Source of the DNA: Candidatus Sericytochromatia bacterium | GTDB lineage: Bacteria > Cyanobacteriota > Sericytochromatia > UBA7694 > JACMQJ01 | Assembly: GCA_026004035.1 (NCBI GenBank) | Contig: BPII01000001.1 | Coordinates: 188,312 to 252,311 of the forward strand | Direction of reading: 5' to 3' | Length of the DNA stretch: 64,000 nt | The notes under the pieces: generated by a model | Database searches by the model: none | Told to the model about the DNA's origin: nothing | What the model saw: the letters and a program-made list of their open reading frames with translations, nothing else | Shown here: positions 40,836 through 50,644 of the stretch, in pieces | Position numbering within the stretch: the stretch's first letter is position 1 | Layout: each line of letters starts with the position of its first letter | Program-made: the position numbers and the translations under genes

Positions 40836-43644
40836 TTAAACTTAATTCTTTTTTTAAATAAAATCCTGTAAAAGAATTTTTATTATTAGATACTTCTTCA
40901 GGGGTTCCTTCAGCTACAATTTTTCCACCATTTATTCCACCTTCTGGTCCTAAGTCTATTATATAATCAGAAATTTTTATTATATCCAAGTTATGCTCTA
41001 TTATTATTATAGTGTTACCACTATTAGCAAGTTTATTTAAGATATTTATAAGTTTTTCAACATCGTAAAAGTGTAATCCTGTTGTTGGTTCGTCAAGTAA
41101 ATATATAGTTTTACCTGTACTTCTTTTATTTAATTCACTTGCTAATTTTATTCTTTGTGCTTCTCCACCTGATAATGTTGTAGCTGGTTGTCCTAATTTT
41201 ATGTAATCTAATCCAACATCATATAAAGTTTTTAATTTAGAATAAATCCTTGGTATATTTTCAAAGAACGATATTGCTTCATCTACACTCATATTTAAAA
41301 TATCATATATATTTTTATCTTTATATTTAACTTCTAAAGTTTCCTTATTATATCTTTTACCATTACAAACTTCACAAGTTACATAAACATCGGGTAAAAA
41401 ATTCATTTCTATTTTTAATATTCCATCACCTGAACAGTTTTCACATCTTCCACCTTTTAAATTAAAACTAAATCTACCAGCTTTATATCCTCTTATTTTT
41501 GCTTCTGTTGTGTTTGAAAAAAGCTCTCTTATGTCATCAAATACACCTGTATAAGTAACAGGATTTGACCTCGGAGTTCTACCTATTGGTGATTGATCTA
41601 TATTTACAACTTTATCAATATTTTCTAATCCTTTAACTTCATCTACACCAATAGGCTTGCTTATGTTTCCATGTAAGTAATATTTTATATAAGGATAAAG
41701 TATTTCATTTATCAATGTAGATTTTCCAGAACCACTTACACCAGTTATACAAACTATTTTACCTAAAGGTATTTTTACATCTATATTTTTCAAATTATTT
41801 AAATAAGCATTTTTTATTTCAATGAATTTATTATTTCCTTTTCTTCTTGAAGTTGGAATATTAATTTTTTTTCTACCTGATAAATAATCTGAAGTTATTG
41901 AATCTCTATTATTTATAATATCTTTTAAACTACCTTGAGCTACTATATTACCACCATGCAAACCAGCTTTTGGACCAATATCAATTATATAATCAGATTC
42001 TTCAATTGTTTCTTTATCATGTTCTACTACTATGACAGTATTACCTAAATCTCTAAGTTTTTTTAATGTATTAATTAATCTTGCATTATCTCTTTGATGT
42101 AAGCCAATACTTGGTTCGTCTAATACGTATAAAACACCTGTAAGACCAGAACCTATCTGAGTTGCAAGTCTTATTCTTTGTGCTTCTCCACCTGATAATG
42201 TCATAGCACTTCTTGATAGTGTCAAATAATTAAGACCAACATTTATAAGAAATTCTGTTCTTTCTTTTATTTCTTTTAAAACTTGTTGTGAGATTATATT
42301 TTCTCTTTTTGTTAGTTTTAAATTATTTATCCACTTAAAAAAGTCATCAATAGAATATTCAGTTACATCTATTATAGATTTATTGTCTACTTTTACAGCT
42401 AAAGACTCATTTTTCAATCTTTTTCCATTACAACTAGAACAAGGTATTTGAGTCATGTATTTTTCTATTTCTGACCTAACTAATTCTGATTCTGTTTCTG
42501 AATATCTTTTTTCAAGATTTGGTATTAAACCTTCATATCTTGCCATAAATGTATAAGTATCACCTTTTATTTTAAACTTTTCATCATCACTTCCATAAAG
42601 AATAAGATTTTTAATTTCATCACTTAAATATTTGAAAGGAGTGTCTAAATCAAATTTATATGTTTTTGCAACTGCTGAAAGTAACTGATTTATAAATGGC
42701 GAAGGGCTACCTATTCTTGACCATGGTATTAAAGCTCCTTGATTTATAGATTTTTCCAAATTTATTATTTTATCTTTGTCTATTTCTTGTTTAAAGCCTA
42801 ATCCATGACATTTAGGACAAGCTCCATAAGGACTATTAAAAGAAAATGTTCTAGGTGAAATTTCTTCTATATTTATATTACAATCAGGACATGAATAATT
42901 TTGACTAAAAAGTAATTCAACATTTTCTTCTATTTTATCTACTATTACTAATCCATTTGATTTATTTAATGCTGTTTCAATACTTTCAGCTACTCTACTT
43001 CTTGAATCTTCTTTTATTAACAATCTATCTATAACAATAGATATATTATGCTTTTTATTTTTATCCAAAATTATTTCTTCATCAAGATTTTGTAATTTAT
43101 TATCTATCTTAATTTTTGAAAACCCATCTTTTTTTATTTCATCAATCAAATTTTTATGCTCACCTTTTTTGCCTCTTACTATTGGTGATAAAATTTGAAT
43201 TTTTGTGCCTTTAGGAATGTTCATAACTGAATCAATTATTTGGTCAATAGTTTGTGGATTAATTTTATTTCCACACTTATAACAATGTGGTATTCCTATT
43301 TTTGCATATAATAATCTTAAATAATCATATATTTCTGTAACAGTTCCAACTGTTGAACGTGGATTATGACTTGTTGATTTTTGGTCTATTGAAATTGCAG
43401 GTGATAATCCCTCTATATAATCTACATCAGGCTTACTTATTTTTCCTATAAATTGTCTAGCATATGAAGAAAGAGATTCTATATATCTTCTCTGTCCTTC
43501 AGTAAAAATAGTATCAAATGCTAAACTTGATTTTCCAGAACCACTTACACCTGTAAAAACTACAAGTTTATTTTTAGGAATTTCTAAATTTATATTTTTA
43601 AGATTATGTTCTCTAGCACCTTTTATTATTATTTTATCATTCAT
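40816..43644 (-). CDS. uvrA: Excinuclease ABC subunit A
   Basis: UvrA is the damage-recognition ATPase of nucleotide excision repair. The 942 residues carry two ABC ATPase halves: Walker A GVSGSGKSSLAF and GVSGSGKSTLINEIL, signatures LSGGEAQRIRLA and LSGGEAQRIKLA, and DEPSIGLHQRD and DEPTTGLHFYD. Zinc-finger cysteines are in CPDCN, CPKCHGLG, CSSCNGKR and CENCSGDG/CEVCNGKR. It overlaps queC by eight bases and thiL by 20. Confidence 0.98.
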   Translation of the reverse strand: MNDKIIIKGAREHNLKNINLEIPKNKLVVFTGVSGSGKSSLAFDTIFTEGQRRYIESLSSYARQFIGKISKPDVDYIEGLSPAISIDQKSTSHNPRSTVGTVTEIYDYLRLLYAKIGIPHCYKCGNKINPQTIDQIIDSVMNIPKGTKIQILSPIVRGKKGEHKNLIDEIKKDGFSKIKIDNKLQNLDEEIILDKNKKHNISIVIDRLLIKEDSRSRVAESIETALNKSNGLVIVDKIEENVELLFSQNYSCPDCNINIEEISPRTFSFNSPYGACPKCHGLGFKQEIDKDKIINLEKSINQGALIPWSRIGSPSPFINQLLSAVAKTYKFDLDTPFKYLSDEIKNLILYGSDDEKFKIKGDTYTFMARYEGLIPNLEKRYSETESELVRSEIEKYMTQIPCSSCNGKRLKNESLAVKVDNKSIIDVTEYSIDDFFKWINNLKLTKRENIISQQVLKEIKERTEFLINVGLNYLTLSRSAMTLSGGEAQRIRLATQIGSGLTGVLYVLDEPSIGLHQRDNARLINTLKKLRDLGNTVIVVEHDKETIEESDYIIDIGPKAGLHGGNIVAQGSLKDIINNRDSITSDYLSGRKKINIPTSRRKGNNKFIEIKNAYLNNLKNIDVKIPLGKIVCITGVSGSGKSTLINEILYPYIKYYLHGNISKPIGVDEVKGLENIDKVVNIDQSPIGRTPRSNPVTYTGVFDDIRELFSNTTEAKIRGYKAGRFSFNLKGGRCENCSGDGILKIEMNFLPDVYVTCEVCNGKRYNKETLEVKYKDKNIYDILNMSVDEAISFFENIPRIYSKLKTLYDVGLDYIKLGQPATTLSGGEAQRIKLASELNKRSTGKTIYLLDEPTTGLHFYDVEKLINILNKLANSGNTIIIIEHNLDIIKISDYIIDLGPEGGINGGKIVAEGTPEEVSNNKNSFTGFYLKKELSLNEFVRV

Positions 43645-44302
43645 ATTCTATTAAATCATTTATACCAGCTAGTCTAAAGCCTCTTAATCTTCTAAAACAA
43701 GAATCACACTTACCACAAGCTTTTTCATTATTTTGATAACATGACCATGTTAATTCAAAAGGAACTTTTAATTCTAAACCTTTGATAACAATATTATCTT
43801 TTTTCAATTCTATTAAAGGAGTTATGATTTCTATTTTTGTATTAGGTTTTGTTCCTAAATCTATAGCTTTCTCAAATGCTTTATAAAATTCTATTGTACA
43901 ATCAGGATATCCTGCACTATCTTCTTCAACAGCACCTATATATATTCTGTTAAAATTTATTACTTCAGCCCAACTTGTAGCAATAGCAAGTATATTCGCA
44001 TTTCTAAAAGGAACATAAGTATTAGGTATTTCTTTGCTTTTTAAATTAGGATTTTCAATATCAATATTATAATCAGTTAAGCTACTACCACCAATTTGAG
44101 AAAGATAAGATACATCAACAATTAGTTTTTTTTCTATTTTATAATAATCACAAATTAAATTAAAAGATTTTAATTCTCTTTCTTCAGTTCTTTGTCCATA
44201 ATTTAAATGTAAGCAAGCTACTTCATCACAGTCTTGTTTAGCAATAGCTAAACAAGTAGATGAATCCATACCACCTGATAATAAAACTATTCCTTTTTTC
44301 AT
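43637..44302 (-). CDS. queC: 7-cyano-7-deazaguanine (preQ0) synthase
   Basis: QueC makes preQ0 from 7-carboxy-7-deazaguanine with ATP and ammonia, for queuosine in tRNA. The N-terminal PP-loop is LLSGGMDSST. ACLHLNYGQRTEREL and YVPFRNANILAIA are conserved. The C-terminal zinc site is WSCYQNNEKACGKCDSC. Length is 221. No other queuosine genes are in the window. Confidence 0.96.
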   Translation of the reverse strand: MKKGIVLLSGGMDSSTCLAIAKQDCDEVACLHLNYGQRTEERELKSFNLICDYYKIEKKLIVDVSYLSQIGGSSLTDYNIDIENPNLKSKEIPNTYVPFRNANILAIATSWAEVINFNRIYIGAVEEDSAGYPDCTIEFYKAFEKAIDLGTKPNTKIEIITPLIELKKDNIVIKGLELKVPFELTWSCYQNNEKACGKCDSCFRRLRGFRLAGINDLIEYE

Positions 44303-44370
44303 AATAAGAAATTATATACTCATTTATTAATTGAAATGTATAATTGTTACAAATTAGTAATGAAAGTATA

Positions 44371-44379
44371 TGCTATAAT
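44371..44379 (+). promoter_or_regulatory. Extended -10 promoter (TGC-TATAAT) for nhaB
   Basis: A TG, one base and consensus TATAAT form an extended -10 element ending 25 bases before the ATG at 44405. An AGGA ribosome binding site lies between them. This supports 44405 rather than the earlier in-frame start at 44336, which would be upstream of the promoter. Confidence 0.55.
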
Positions 44380-44404
44380 AAGTAAATATTTTTTAGGAAA
44401 AATT

Positions 44405-46078
44405 ATGACAAAGAATAAAGATTTAAAACAAATAATTTTAAATACATTCATGGGGCATGCACCAGAATGGTATAAAATATTAACCTTAGTATTTCTTATA
44501 ATAAATCCAATTTTACTTTTTACAGCAGGAAAATTTATAACAGGTTGGTTAATACTTGCTGAATTTATTCTCACATTAGCATTAGCATTAAAGTGTTATC
44601 CACTACTACCAGGAGGACTTATAGCTATAGAGTCTGTTTTTATGAAAATGGTAACTCCTGAACAGGTATATATAGAGGTATCACATAATTTAGAAGTAAT
44701 TTTACTACTTATGTTTATGGTAGCTGGTATATACTTTATGAAAGATTTTCTATCTTGGTTATTTACAAAAATTCTTTTTTTAACAGAATCAAAAATATAT
44801 TTGTCATTAATGTTTTGTTTTGCTGGTGCTTTTTTATCAGCATGGTTAGATGCTTTAACAGTAACAGCAGTTATGATAACTGTATGCTTCTCATTTTATA
44901 ATATTTATAATCAGACACCTTATTCAAAAAGAGTTCCAATTATTTTATTGAAAAAAAATCCAGAAAGTAAATATAAAGGAGTTAAGTTAAAAGATGAAGA
45001 TGATGAAAATATTTTGCCTGAGGAAGAATATTCCAAGGATAAAGAATTAAAAAAAGCATATGAGTTAAGAAGAAAATTAGGTAGAGAAGATTTAGAAAAT
45101 TTTAATGGTTTTTTGAGAAATTTATTAATGCATGGAGCAGTTGGAACAGCATTAGGTGGAATTTCAACAATAGTAGGAGAACCTCAAAATTTATTAATAG
45201 GAACAATGATGGGATGGAGTTTTGTAGATTTTTATGTAATGATGGCTCATGAATCTATACCAATTCTAATTATGGGATTATTAACCGTTATTTTAGTAGA
45301 AAAATTCAATATTTTAGGATATGGTTATAAATTACCAAGTAGAGTTAGAAATGTTTTGTATTGGAATATGAAAGAGCAAGAATATAAAATGACAAAAACA
45401 GATTATTTTAAATTATATGTTCAAATGATAGTTGCTATATGGCTTATAATAGGTCTTGCATTTCACCTTGCTGCTGTTGGCTTAATAGGTCTCTCTGTAA
45501 TAATATTACTAACAAATTTTACAGGTAAAAGCGAAGAGCATCAAATAGGAAAAGCATTTGAAGAAGCATTACCATTTACTGCTCTTTTAGTTGTATTTTT
45601 TTCAATAGTTGGTTTAATACAAGAAAATCATTTATTCAAACCTGTTATTGATTTTGCTTTAGCTCAAGATGGAAATAATCAAAAATATGCATTCTTTGCT
45701 GCATCTGGGATACTATCATCAATAAGTGATAATGTTTTTGTTGCTACTATATACATAAAAGAAGCAGTTTCAGCATATCATAAAGGTTTGATAGATGTGG
45801 ATCAATTAAATTCTCTGGCAATAGCAATAAATGTAGGAACAAATACTACTTCAGTTGCAACTCCAAATGGACAAGCTGCATTTTTATTTTTATTAACCAG
45901 TGCTATTTCTTCCAGAATAAAATTATCTTACTTAGAAATGATAAAATTAGCTTTACCTTATACTATTTTATTAACTTTAGTATCATTAGCTTTTTTAAAT
46001 ATTAATTGGTTCCCACATCATCACATAGAAAGTAAAGTTATGAAAATTGAAAGTACTCAAAGTAACTCTCATCATTAG
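44405..46078 (+). CDS. nhaB: NhaB-type Na+/H+ antiporter
   Basis: A 557-residue inner-membrane antiporter with about 12 helices. The N-terminal FMGHAPEWYKILTLVFLIINP, LLPGGLIAIE, AWLDALTVTAVMITV and ALGGISTIVGEPQNLLI segments resemble NhaB of Gram-negative bacteria. A charged loop (about residues 190-235) and a His-rich C-terminus are extra. NhaB exports sodium using the proton gradient. The start is set by the promoter and AGGA site just upstream. Confidence 0.88.
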   Translation: MTKNKDLKQIILNTFMGHAPEWYKILTLVFLIINPILLFTAGKFITGWLILAEFILTLALALKCYPLLPGGLIAIESVFMKMVTPEQVYIEVSHNLEVILLLMFMVAGIYFMKDFLSWLFTKILFLTESKIYLSLMFCFAGAFLSAWLDALTVTAVMITVCFSFYNIYNQTPYSKRVPIILLKKNPESKYKGVKLKDEDDENILPEEEYSKDKELKKAYELRRKLGREDLENFNGFLRNLLMHGAVGTALGGISTIVGEPQNLLIGTMMGWSFVDFYVMMAHESIPILIMGLLTVILVEKFNILGYGYKLPSRVRNVLYWNMKEQEYKMTKTDYFKLYVQMIVAIWLIIGLAFHLAAVGLIGLSVIILLTNFTGKSEEHQIGKAFEEALPFTALLVVFFSIVGLIQENHLFKPVIDFALAQDGNNQKYAFFAASGILSSISDNVFVATIYIKEAVSAYHKGLIDVDQLNSLAIAINVGTNTTSVATPNGQAAFLFLLTSAISSRIKLSYLEMIKLALPYTILLTLVSLAFLNINWFPHHHIESKVMKIESTQSNSHH

Positions 46079-46090
46079 TTATTTTATAAT

Positions 46091-47581
46091 TTAACAGCCT
46101 TCAGCACCATGAATAAGATTGTTAAAGTTATGTAGCAAGCCTTTTGCTTTATCTTCTGTGCTTTCTGGTGAAGTTCCATAATTTTCAAAAGAGAGATTTA
46201 CAAATTGTACTCCTCTTTGATAATAATTATGCTCAACTCTTCCAATTGCATCTAATTTTTTTACGTTTGCTGTAGGTGGTGGTCCATCATTTGTACTTAC
46301 AACTGTAAAGACTTGTTTATTTGTTGGATCTAAATAAGTAGCACCTGCTTTAAATCCTTGGTTGTTAGGTATAGTAGTTTCTTCTGTACTTGAAAATTTT
46401 GTTCCAGGTGGTATATTAGCTGTAACAAAAGATTTTTCTGATTGTAAGTATAAAAACATATCTCCAACTGTTACTTTATCTTGAGGACTATTTGCACCAT
46501 TAAAATACATTCTATTTAATCCTTTAAAATCACCACCACCATTTTTTGCATCTCTTATTTGATTAATTAATTTGTTAGCATTTTCATCTTGAGCTAAATT
46601 TGAAATATCAGTTGTAAAAATTTCTGCAATACCTTTCATTTCATCTTCAGGTATATTTAAATTAAACTTATCCTTAACAAATTTACAAAGATTTTTAACT
46701 TCTTCATCAGAAAAACCATTACTTGAAAACTGATTCATTCTCTTTATAAGTTCTTGAACATCATTTTTTTGTGTTGGATCTCCAAGCATAGCAAAAAACA
46801 TTCTTATATTATATGATTCACTATCTCTACTACCATCTATTGGATTAAAATTATTTTGTCTTGTTTTTATACCTTCTGCTGTAGAACTCATTCTACCATC
46901 AGCCTTTTCTGTATTGTATCCATCGCCTTTACCTGTAACAAAAGCAGTAATATTTCTACTTCTTCTTATAAATGCTAAATCTAAAACTTTTTCTTGACCA
47001 CTAGAAGCATCAACTACTTTTAATCCTTCTACAACAGGTTTATTTTTACTATCAAGATACAAACTACCATCAGGATTGGTTTTATACTTAAAATCTTTTA
47101 AAACATAAACATGAGCACCATCACTTATTATAGTATTTGTTTTTGGTTTGAAAGTGCCGTCTTCATTTACAATTAATTTATTATCATTATCTCTTTCACC
47201 TAAAAAATCTACAATTTTATTTAAGTTAGTAGAAGAACTATATTGAACTAAATCTATAGAATCCCATTCTTGACCTGTTACTTCTTGTAACAATTTATCA
47301 TTTAAACTTTTACCTGAAGGAACTTTTATATTATCATTACCTGTAGCTAATTTTATACCATTTTCAATACATCTCCAATCATGTATGGAACCTTTTTGGG
47401 GAAAAGTTAAATGATTTGAAAAAGAATCTTCCTGAGGTTTTTTAAGAGGAGCACCATCTCTCACACTCAATTTTACCTCTTCTTCAACACTATTTTTAGT
47501 TTCTAATGATGGTTTATTAGAAGTTTTTACATTTTCAATATCATCATAAGGATTTGTATATCTAACACCTTCTACTCTCAT
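46091..47581 (-). CDS. Unrecognised 496-residue protein, possible papain-like fold
   Basis: A polar, soluble protein without signal peptide or membrane span. The N-terminus (MRVEGVRYTNPYDD) is followed by a disordered Glu/Ser/Lys-rich stretch to about residue 60. Residues 61-205 contain HDWRCIENG (Cys71), SDGAHVYVLKDF (His157) and VVDASSGQ (Asp191), the order and spacing of a Cys-His-Asp triad in papain/calpain-like peptidases. This is only a motif-level suggestion. The C-terminal half (about 250-400) is helical. It converges on nhaB with a 12-base gap. The function is unknown. Confidence 0.5.
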   Translation of the reverse strand: MRVEGVRYTNPYDDIENVKTSNKPSLETKNSVEEEVKLSVRDGAPLKKPQEDSFSNHLTFPQKGSIHDWRCIENGIKLATGNDNIKVPSGKSLNDKLLQEVTGQEWDSIDLVQYSSSTNLNKIVDFLGERDNDNKLIVNEDGTFKPKTNTIISDGAHVYVLKDFKYKTNPDGSLYLDSKNKPVVEGLKVVDASSGQEKVLDLAFIRRSRNITAFVTGKGDGYNTEKADGRMSSTAEGIKTRQNNFNPIDGSRDSESYNIRMFFAMLGDPTQKNDVQELIKRMNQFSSNGFSDEEVKNLCKFVKDKFNLNIPEDEMKGIAEIFTTDISNLAQDENANKLINQIRDAKNGGGDFKGLNRMYFNGANSPQDKVTVGDMFLYLQSEKSFVTANIPPGTKFSSTEETTIPNNQGFKAGATYLDPTNKQVFTVVSTNDGPPPTANVKKLDAIGRVEHNYYQRGVQFVNLSFENYGTSPESTEDKAKGLLHNFNNLIHGAEGC

Positions 47582-47760
47582 ATTTTAAATTCTTCACTCT
47601 AATTTACCTTTAATTATAGAATAGATTATTTAAAAATAAAACTTCTTATTTATAACTGCTTATTAAAAAAATCTAAACATATATTTAATAATTTTGTTTA
47701 AAAAAGTTGGATAAGTCGAATAAAAACATTTTTGACAATAAAAAATTTTTATTTTAAAAT

Positions 47761-48423
47761 GTGTCAAAAAGTATTTTTAATAAAATTGATGGGGAATTTA
47801 TTTTGAGTTTTACAGAAACTATAACAGAACTTATAACAAAATTTATATCTTCAAGTGGTTATTCAAGTGTGTTTATATTAATGACTTTAGAAAGTATGAT
47901 TGCGCCTGTTCCAAGTGAAGCTGTTATGCCATTTGCAGGATTTTTAATTACTGAAGGACAATTTACATTTACAGGAGTAGCTATTGCAAGTACTTCAGGA
48001 AGTTTATTAGGGTCAATATTATCATATTACATGGGACTATATGGTGGAAAACCTATAATAAAAAAGTTTGGAAAATACTTACTATTAGATGAATATCATT
48101 TGAAATTAACAGAAGATTTTTTTTATAAACATGGAGAAAAAGCTGTTTTTATAAGTAGATTTATACCTATTGTAAGACATTTAATTTCTATACCTGCTGG
48201 TATAGCAAAAATGAATATATCAAAGTTTATTTTATACACAGCAATAGGTGCTACTGCTTGGAATATGTTTTTAGCTTATTTGGGTTATATATTAAGAAAT
48301 AATTGGACACAAATACATAAGTATGATAAATTTATAGACATATCTATTCTTATTTTTATTTTAATAGGTTTTATTTATTTTATAAACAAAAGATTAAGAA
48401 GTAGAAAAAAATCACTTTCTTGA
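47761..48423 (+). CDS. DedA-family membrane protein
   Basis: A protein of up to 220 residues with the DedA/VTT motifs PVPSEAVMPFAGFL, GSILSYYMGLYGGKP and SRFIPIVRHLISIPAGIAKM, and four to six helices. DedA proteins flip undecaprenyl phosphate or other phospholipids. The frame opens with a GTG at 47761 that has no ribosome binding site. A TTG at 47803 with GGGGAA seven bases upstream is an equally likely start. Its 3' end overlaps the convergent gene by 12 bases. Confidence 0.87.
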   Translation: MSKSIFNKIDGEFILSFTETITELITKFISSSGYSSVFILMTLESMIAPVPSEAVMPFAGFLITEGQFTFTGVAIASTSGSLLGSILSYYMGLYGGKPIIKKFGKYLLLDEYHLKLTEDFFYKHGEKAVFISRFIPIVRHLISIPAGIAKMNISKFILYTAIGATAWNMFLAYLGYILRNNWTQIHKYDKFIDISILIFILIGFIYFINKRLRSRKKSLS

Positions 48424-48936
48424 AAATATATTGATTATTTTTTTTATAATAGTTTTTCTTTCTTCTAATTCATTATTATTTACTTTATTTAAATATTGTT
48501 TTAAATATTCTTTTGCTTCAATATTTGTATTTATTTTTGCTTGAGTAAAAACATACATTGGAACTTTTGATTCATCTAAAATACTTTCAAATATAAATCC
48601 TATAAATTTTTCTTTTTCATTTTCTACAGAATAAGCTATTAAATACCTATCTCTTATTTTTTTTTCATCAAAAGGAAAATTTAATTCAATATTTTTTTTT
48701 ATTTTATTACGATATTTTTCAGGAATTCTAAGCCAATATTTTAATTGTATTTCTTGATCTATTTGTTGTATATATATAAAATTATCAAAAACAATAGTCC
48801 ATTCTACGTCAGCTATTTCATCTATTTTTAATGGGGTAGAAAGAAAACCTAATGGTGTTAAAAAAAAATCATCAGTAACACCTGATGTCCAAAAGCAAGA
48901 ATCTAAATAATAATTTATATTACTAGTTTTTATCAA
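48412..48936 (-). CDS. Hypothetical protein downstream of an aldehyde dehydrogenase
   Basis: A 174-residue soluble protein with aromatic-rich beta-like segments (VEWTIVFDNFIYIQQI, YWLRIPEKYRNKIKK) and a Lys/Glu-rich C-terminus. No family is recognised. Its ATG overlaps the aldehyde dehydrogenase stop by four bases, so the two are translationally coupled and probably act together. Its end overlaps the end of the DedA gene from the other strand by 12 bases. Confidence 0.65.
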   Translation of the reverse strand: MIKTSNINYYLDSCFWTSGVTDDFFLTPLGFLSTPLKIDEIADVEWTIVFDNFIYIQQIDQEIQLKYWLRIPEKYRNKIKKNIELNFPFDEKKIRDRYLIAYSVENEKEKFIGFIFESILDESKVPMYVFTQAKINTNIEAKEYLKQYLNKVNNNELEERKTIIKKIINIFSRK

Positions 48937-50537
48937 GATTTTAAAAATTCATCAAAATTTAAATCTTCTTTTTCTTGTATATATTCTGTATCCATTTGTG
49001 CTAATTGTAGTTTTCCACTTAAATCTATATTAACTGCTTGCCATTTTGTATATGAATCAATTACCCATATACCTGACTCTCTTGTATTATTTCCTGAATT
49101 ACCATTACCTCCAAAAGGTAAATGTGCTTCAGCTCCTGTTGTAGAATTGTTAATGCTACTCATTCCAGCTGTAATTTCATTTTTAAACTTATACATATAC
49201 ATTGGATTATATGTATAAATAGCTGACGATAAACCATACTTAGTTCCATTTGCTACATTAATAGCTTCATCAATATTACTAACTTCAATTAAATTAACAG
49301 ATGGACCAAATATTTCTTCTTGAGCAATAGTCATTTTTATATCCACATTATCCCATATAACAGGCCATACAAATAGACCTTCATCAGGATCACCTATAAA
49401 ATTGTCAGGTTTATTTTTTGATGTTATTCTTCCATTTCCATAAAGTAAATTAGCACCATCTTTTTTCCCAATTTCATAATGAGATAAAAAATTATTAAAA
49501 AATCTTTCTGACATCATAGGGCCATATAAAACTTCATTGCTTATATTTGGATTTCCTATTTTTATTTTTTTTGTTTCTTCTAAAAACCTCTCTTTAAATT
49601 CTTTTGATATTGATTTATGTAATATAATATTACCTGCTGATGTGCATCTTTGACCTCCAGTTCCAAAAGATGCCCATAATGCACCACTTATAGCTAAGTC
49701 TAAGTCTGCATCTTCCATTACTATTAAAGGATTTTTTCCTCCTAACTCTAAAGATGGAACTATTAAATTTCTACCACAAACTTCACCTATTATTTTACCT
49801 ACTCTTGTAGAACCTGTAAAAGAAAATTTTTGAAAGTATCCTTTATCAATCATATCAATCATTATTTGACCTGTTTTTAGACCAGTACCATTAACAACAT
49901 TTATAACACCATCAGGAACACCTGCTTCTTGCATAATTTTTGTAAAAAAGTAAGCTACTGTAGGTGCATCTTCACTAGGTTTCCAAACTATTGTATTACC
50001 TGTTAATAAAGCAGGTATTATTTTCCATGACGGAACAGCTATTGGAAAATTACCAGCAGTTATTATTCCTACAACTCCAAGAGGTCTTCTATATGTATAA
50101 AGTTCTTTATTTCTCATTTCTGAAGGTACCGTTTGACCATATAATCTTCTTCCTTCTGATTGAAAAAAATGACAAGTATCTATTGCTTCTTGAACACTTC
50201 CTAATGCTTCTTTATAAGTTTTTCCTATTTCTCTTACTATAACTTTTGCTAAAAATTCTTTATTTTTTATTAATAAATCAGCAATATTTCCAATAATTTG
50301 ACCTCTTATAGGTGCTGGTGTATTTTTCCATTTTTCAAAAGAATTTTTAGCAGCTATACATGCTTTCTCTACATCATTTTCATTTGATAATGGAAATGTT
50401 GCTACTTTATCTTTTAAATAACTTGGATTTAATGATTCAAATCTCTCTTCTGATTCTTCTTCTAATCCATTTATTATATTGAAGCCATATAAAGTTTTTC
50501 CGTATTCTTTAGCATTTTCATTTTTTAATAATTTCAT
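48933..50537 (-). CDS. NAD(P)-dependent aldehyde dehydrogenase
   Basis: A 534-residue ALDH-superfamily enzyme. The nucleotide-binding [10 protein letters not shown], the general base Glu264 in SLELGGKNP and the catalytic Cys298 in [11 protein letters not shown] are in place, with [10 protein letters not shown] near the C-terminus. It belongs to the broad semialdehyde/ALDH7-like group, and the precise aldehyde is unknown. It is divergent from the DUF255 gene and coupled to the small gene downstream. Confidence 0.9.
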   Translation of the reverse strand: MKLLKNENAKEYGKTLYGFNIINGLEEESEERFESLNPSYLKDKVATFPLSNENDVEKACIAAKNSFEKWKNTPAPIRGQIIGNIADLLIKNKEFLAKVIVREIGKTYKEALGSVQEAIDTCHFFQSEGRRLYGQTVPSEMRNKELYTYRRPLGVVGIITAGNFPIAVPSWKIIPALLTGNTIVWKPSEDAPTVAYFFTKIMQEAGVPDGVINVVNGTGLKTGQIMIDMIDKGYFQKFSFTGSTRVGKIIGEVCGRNLIVPSLELGGKNPLIVMEDADLDLAISGALWASFGTGGQRCTSAGNIILHKSISKEFKERFLEETKKIKIGNPNISNEVLYGPMMSERFFNNFLSHYEIGKKDGANLLYGNGRITSKNKPDNFIGDPDEGLFVWPVIWDNVDIKMTIAQEEIFGPSVNLIEVSNIDEAINVANGTKYGLSSAIYTYNPMYMYKFKNEITAGMSSINNSTTGAEAHLPFGGNGNSGNNTRESGIWVIDSYTKWQAVNIDLSGKLQLAQMDTEYIQEKEDLNFDEFLKS

Positions 50538-50644
50538 ACTATCTCCTTTGAAAGTAATAATATATAAATTCTACCATATAAGCATGATTAAAATACTCAT
50601 AATAAAAAAAAATTGGTTATCATAGCTAATAATAATATTTTTTT

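Noticed and set aside
44336-44404. Earlier start for nhaB at 44336
   Set aside because: The strong extended -10 at 44371-44379 lies downstream of it, and the ATG at 44405 has an AGGA site, so the longer form would not be transcribed from this promoter.
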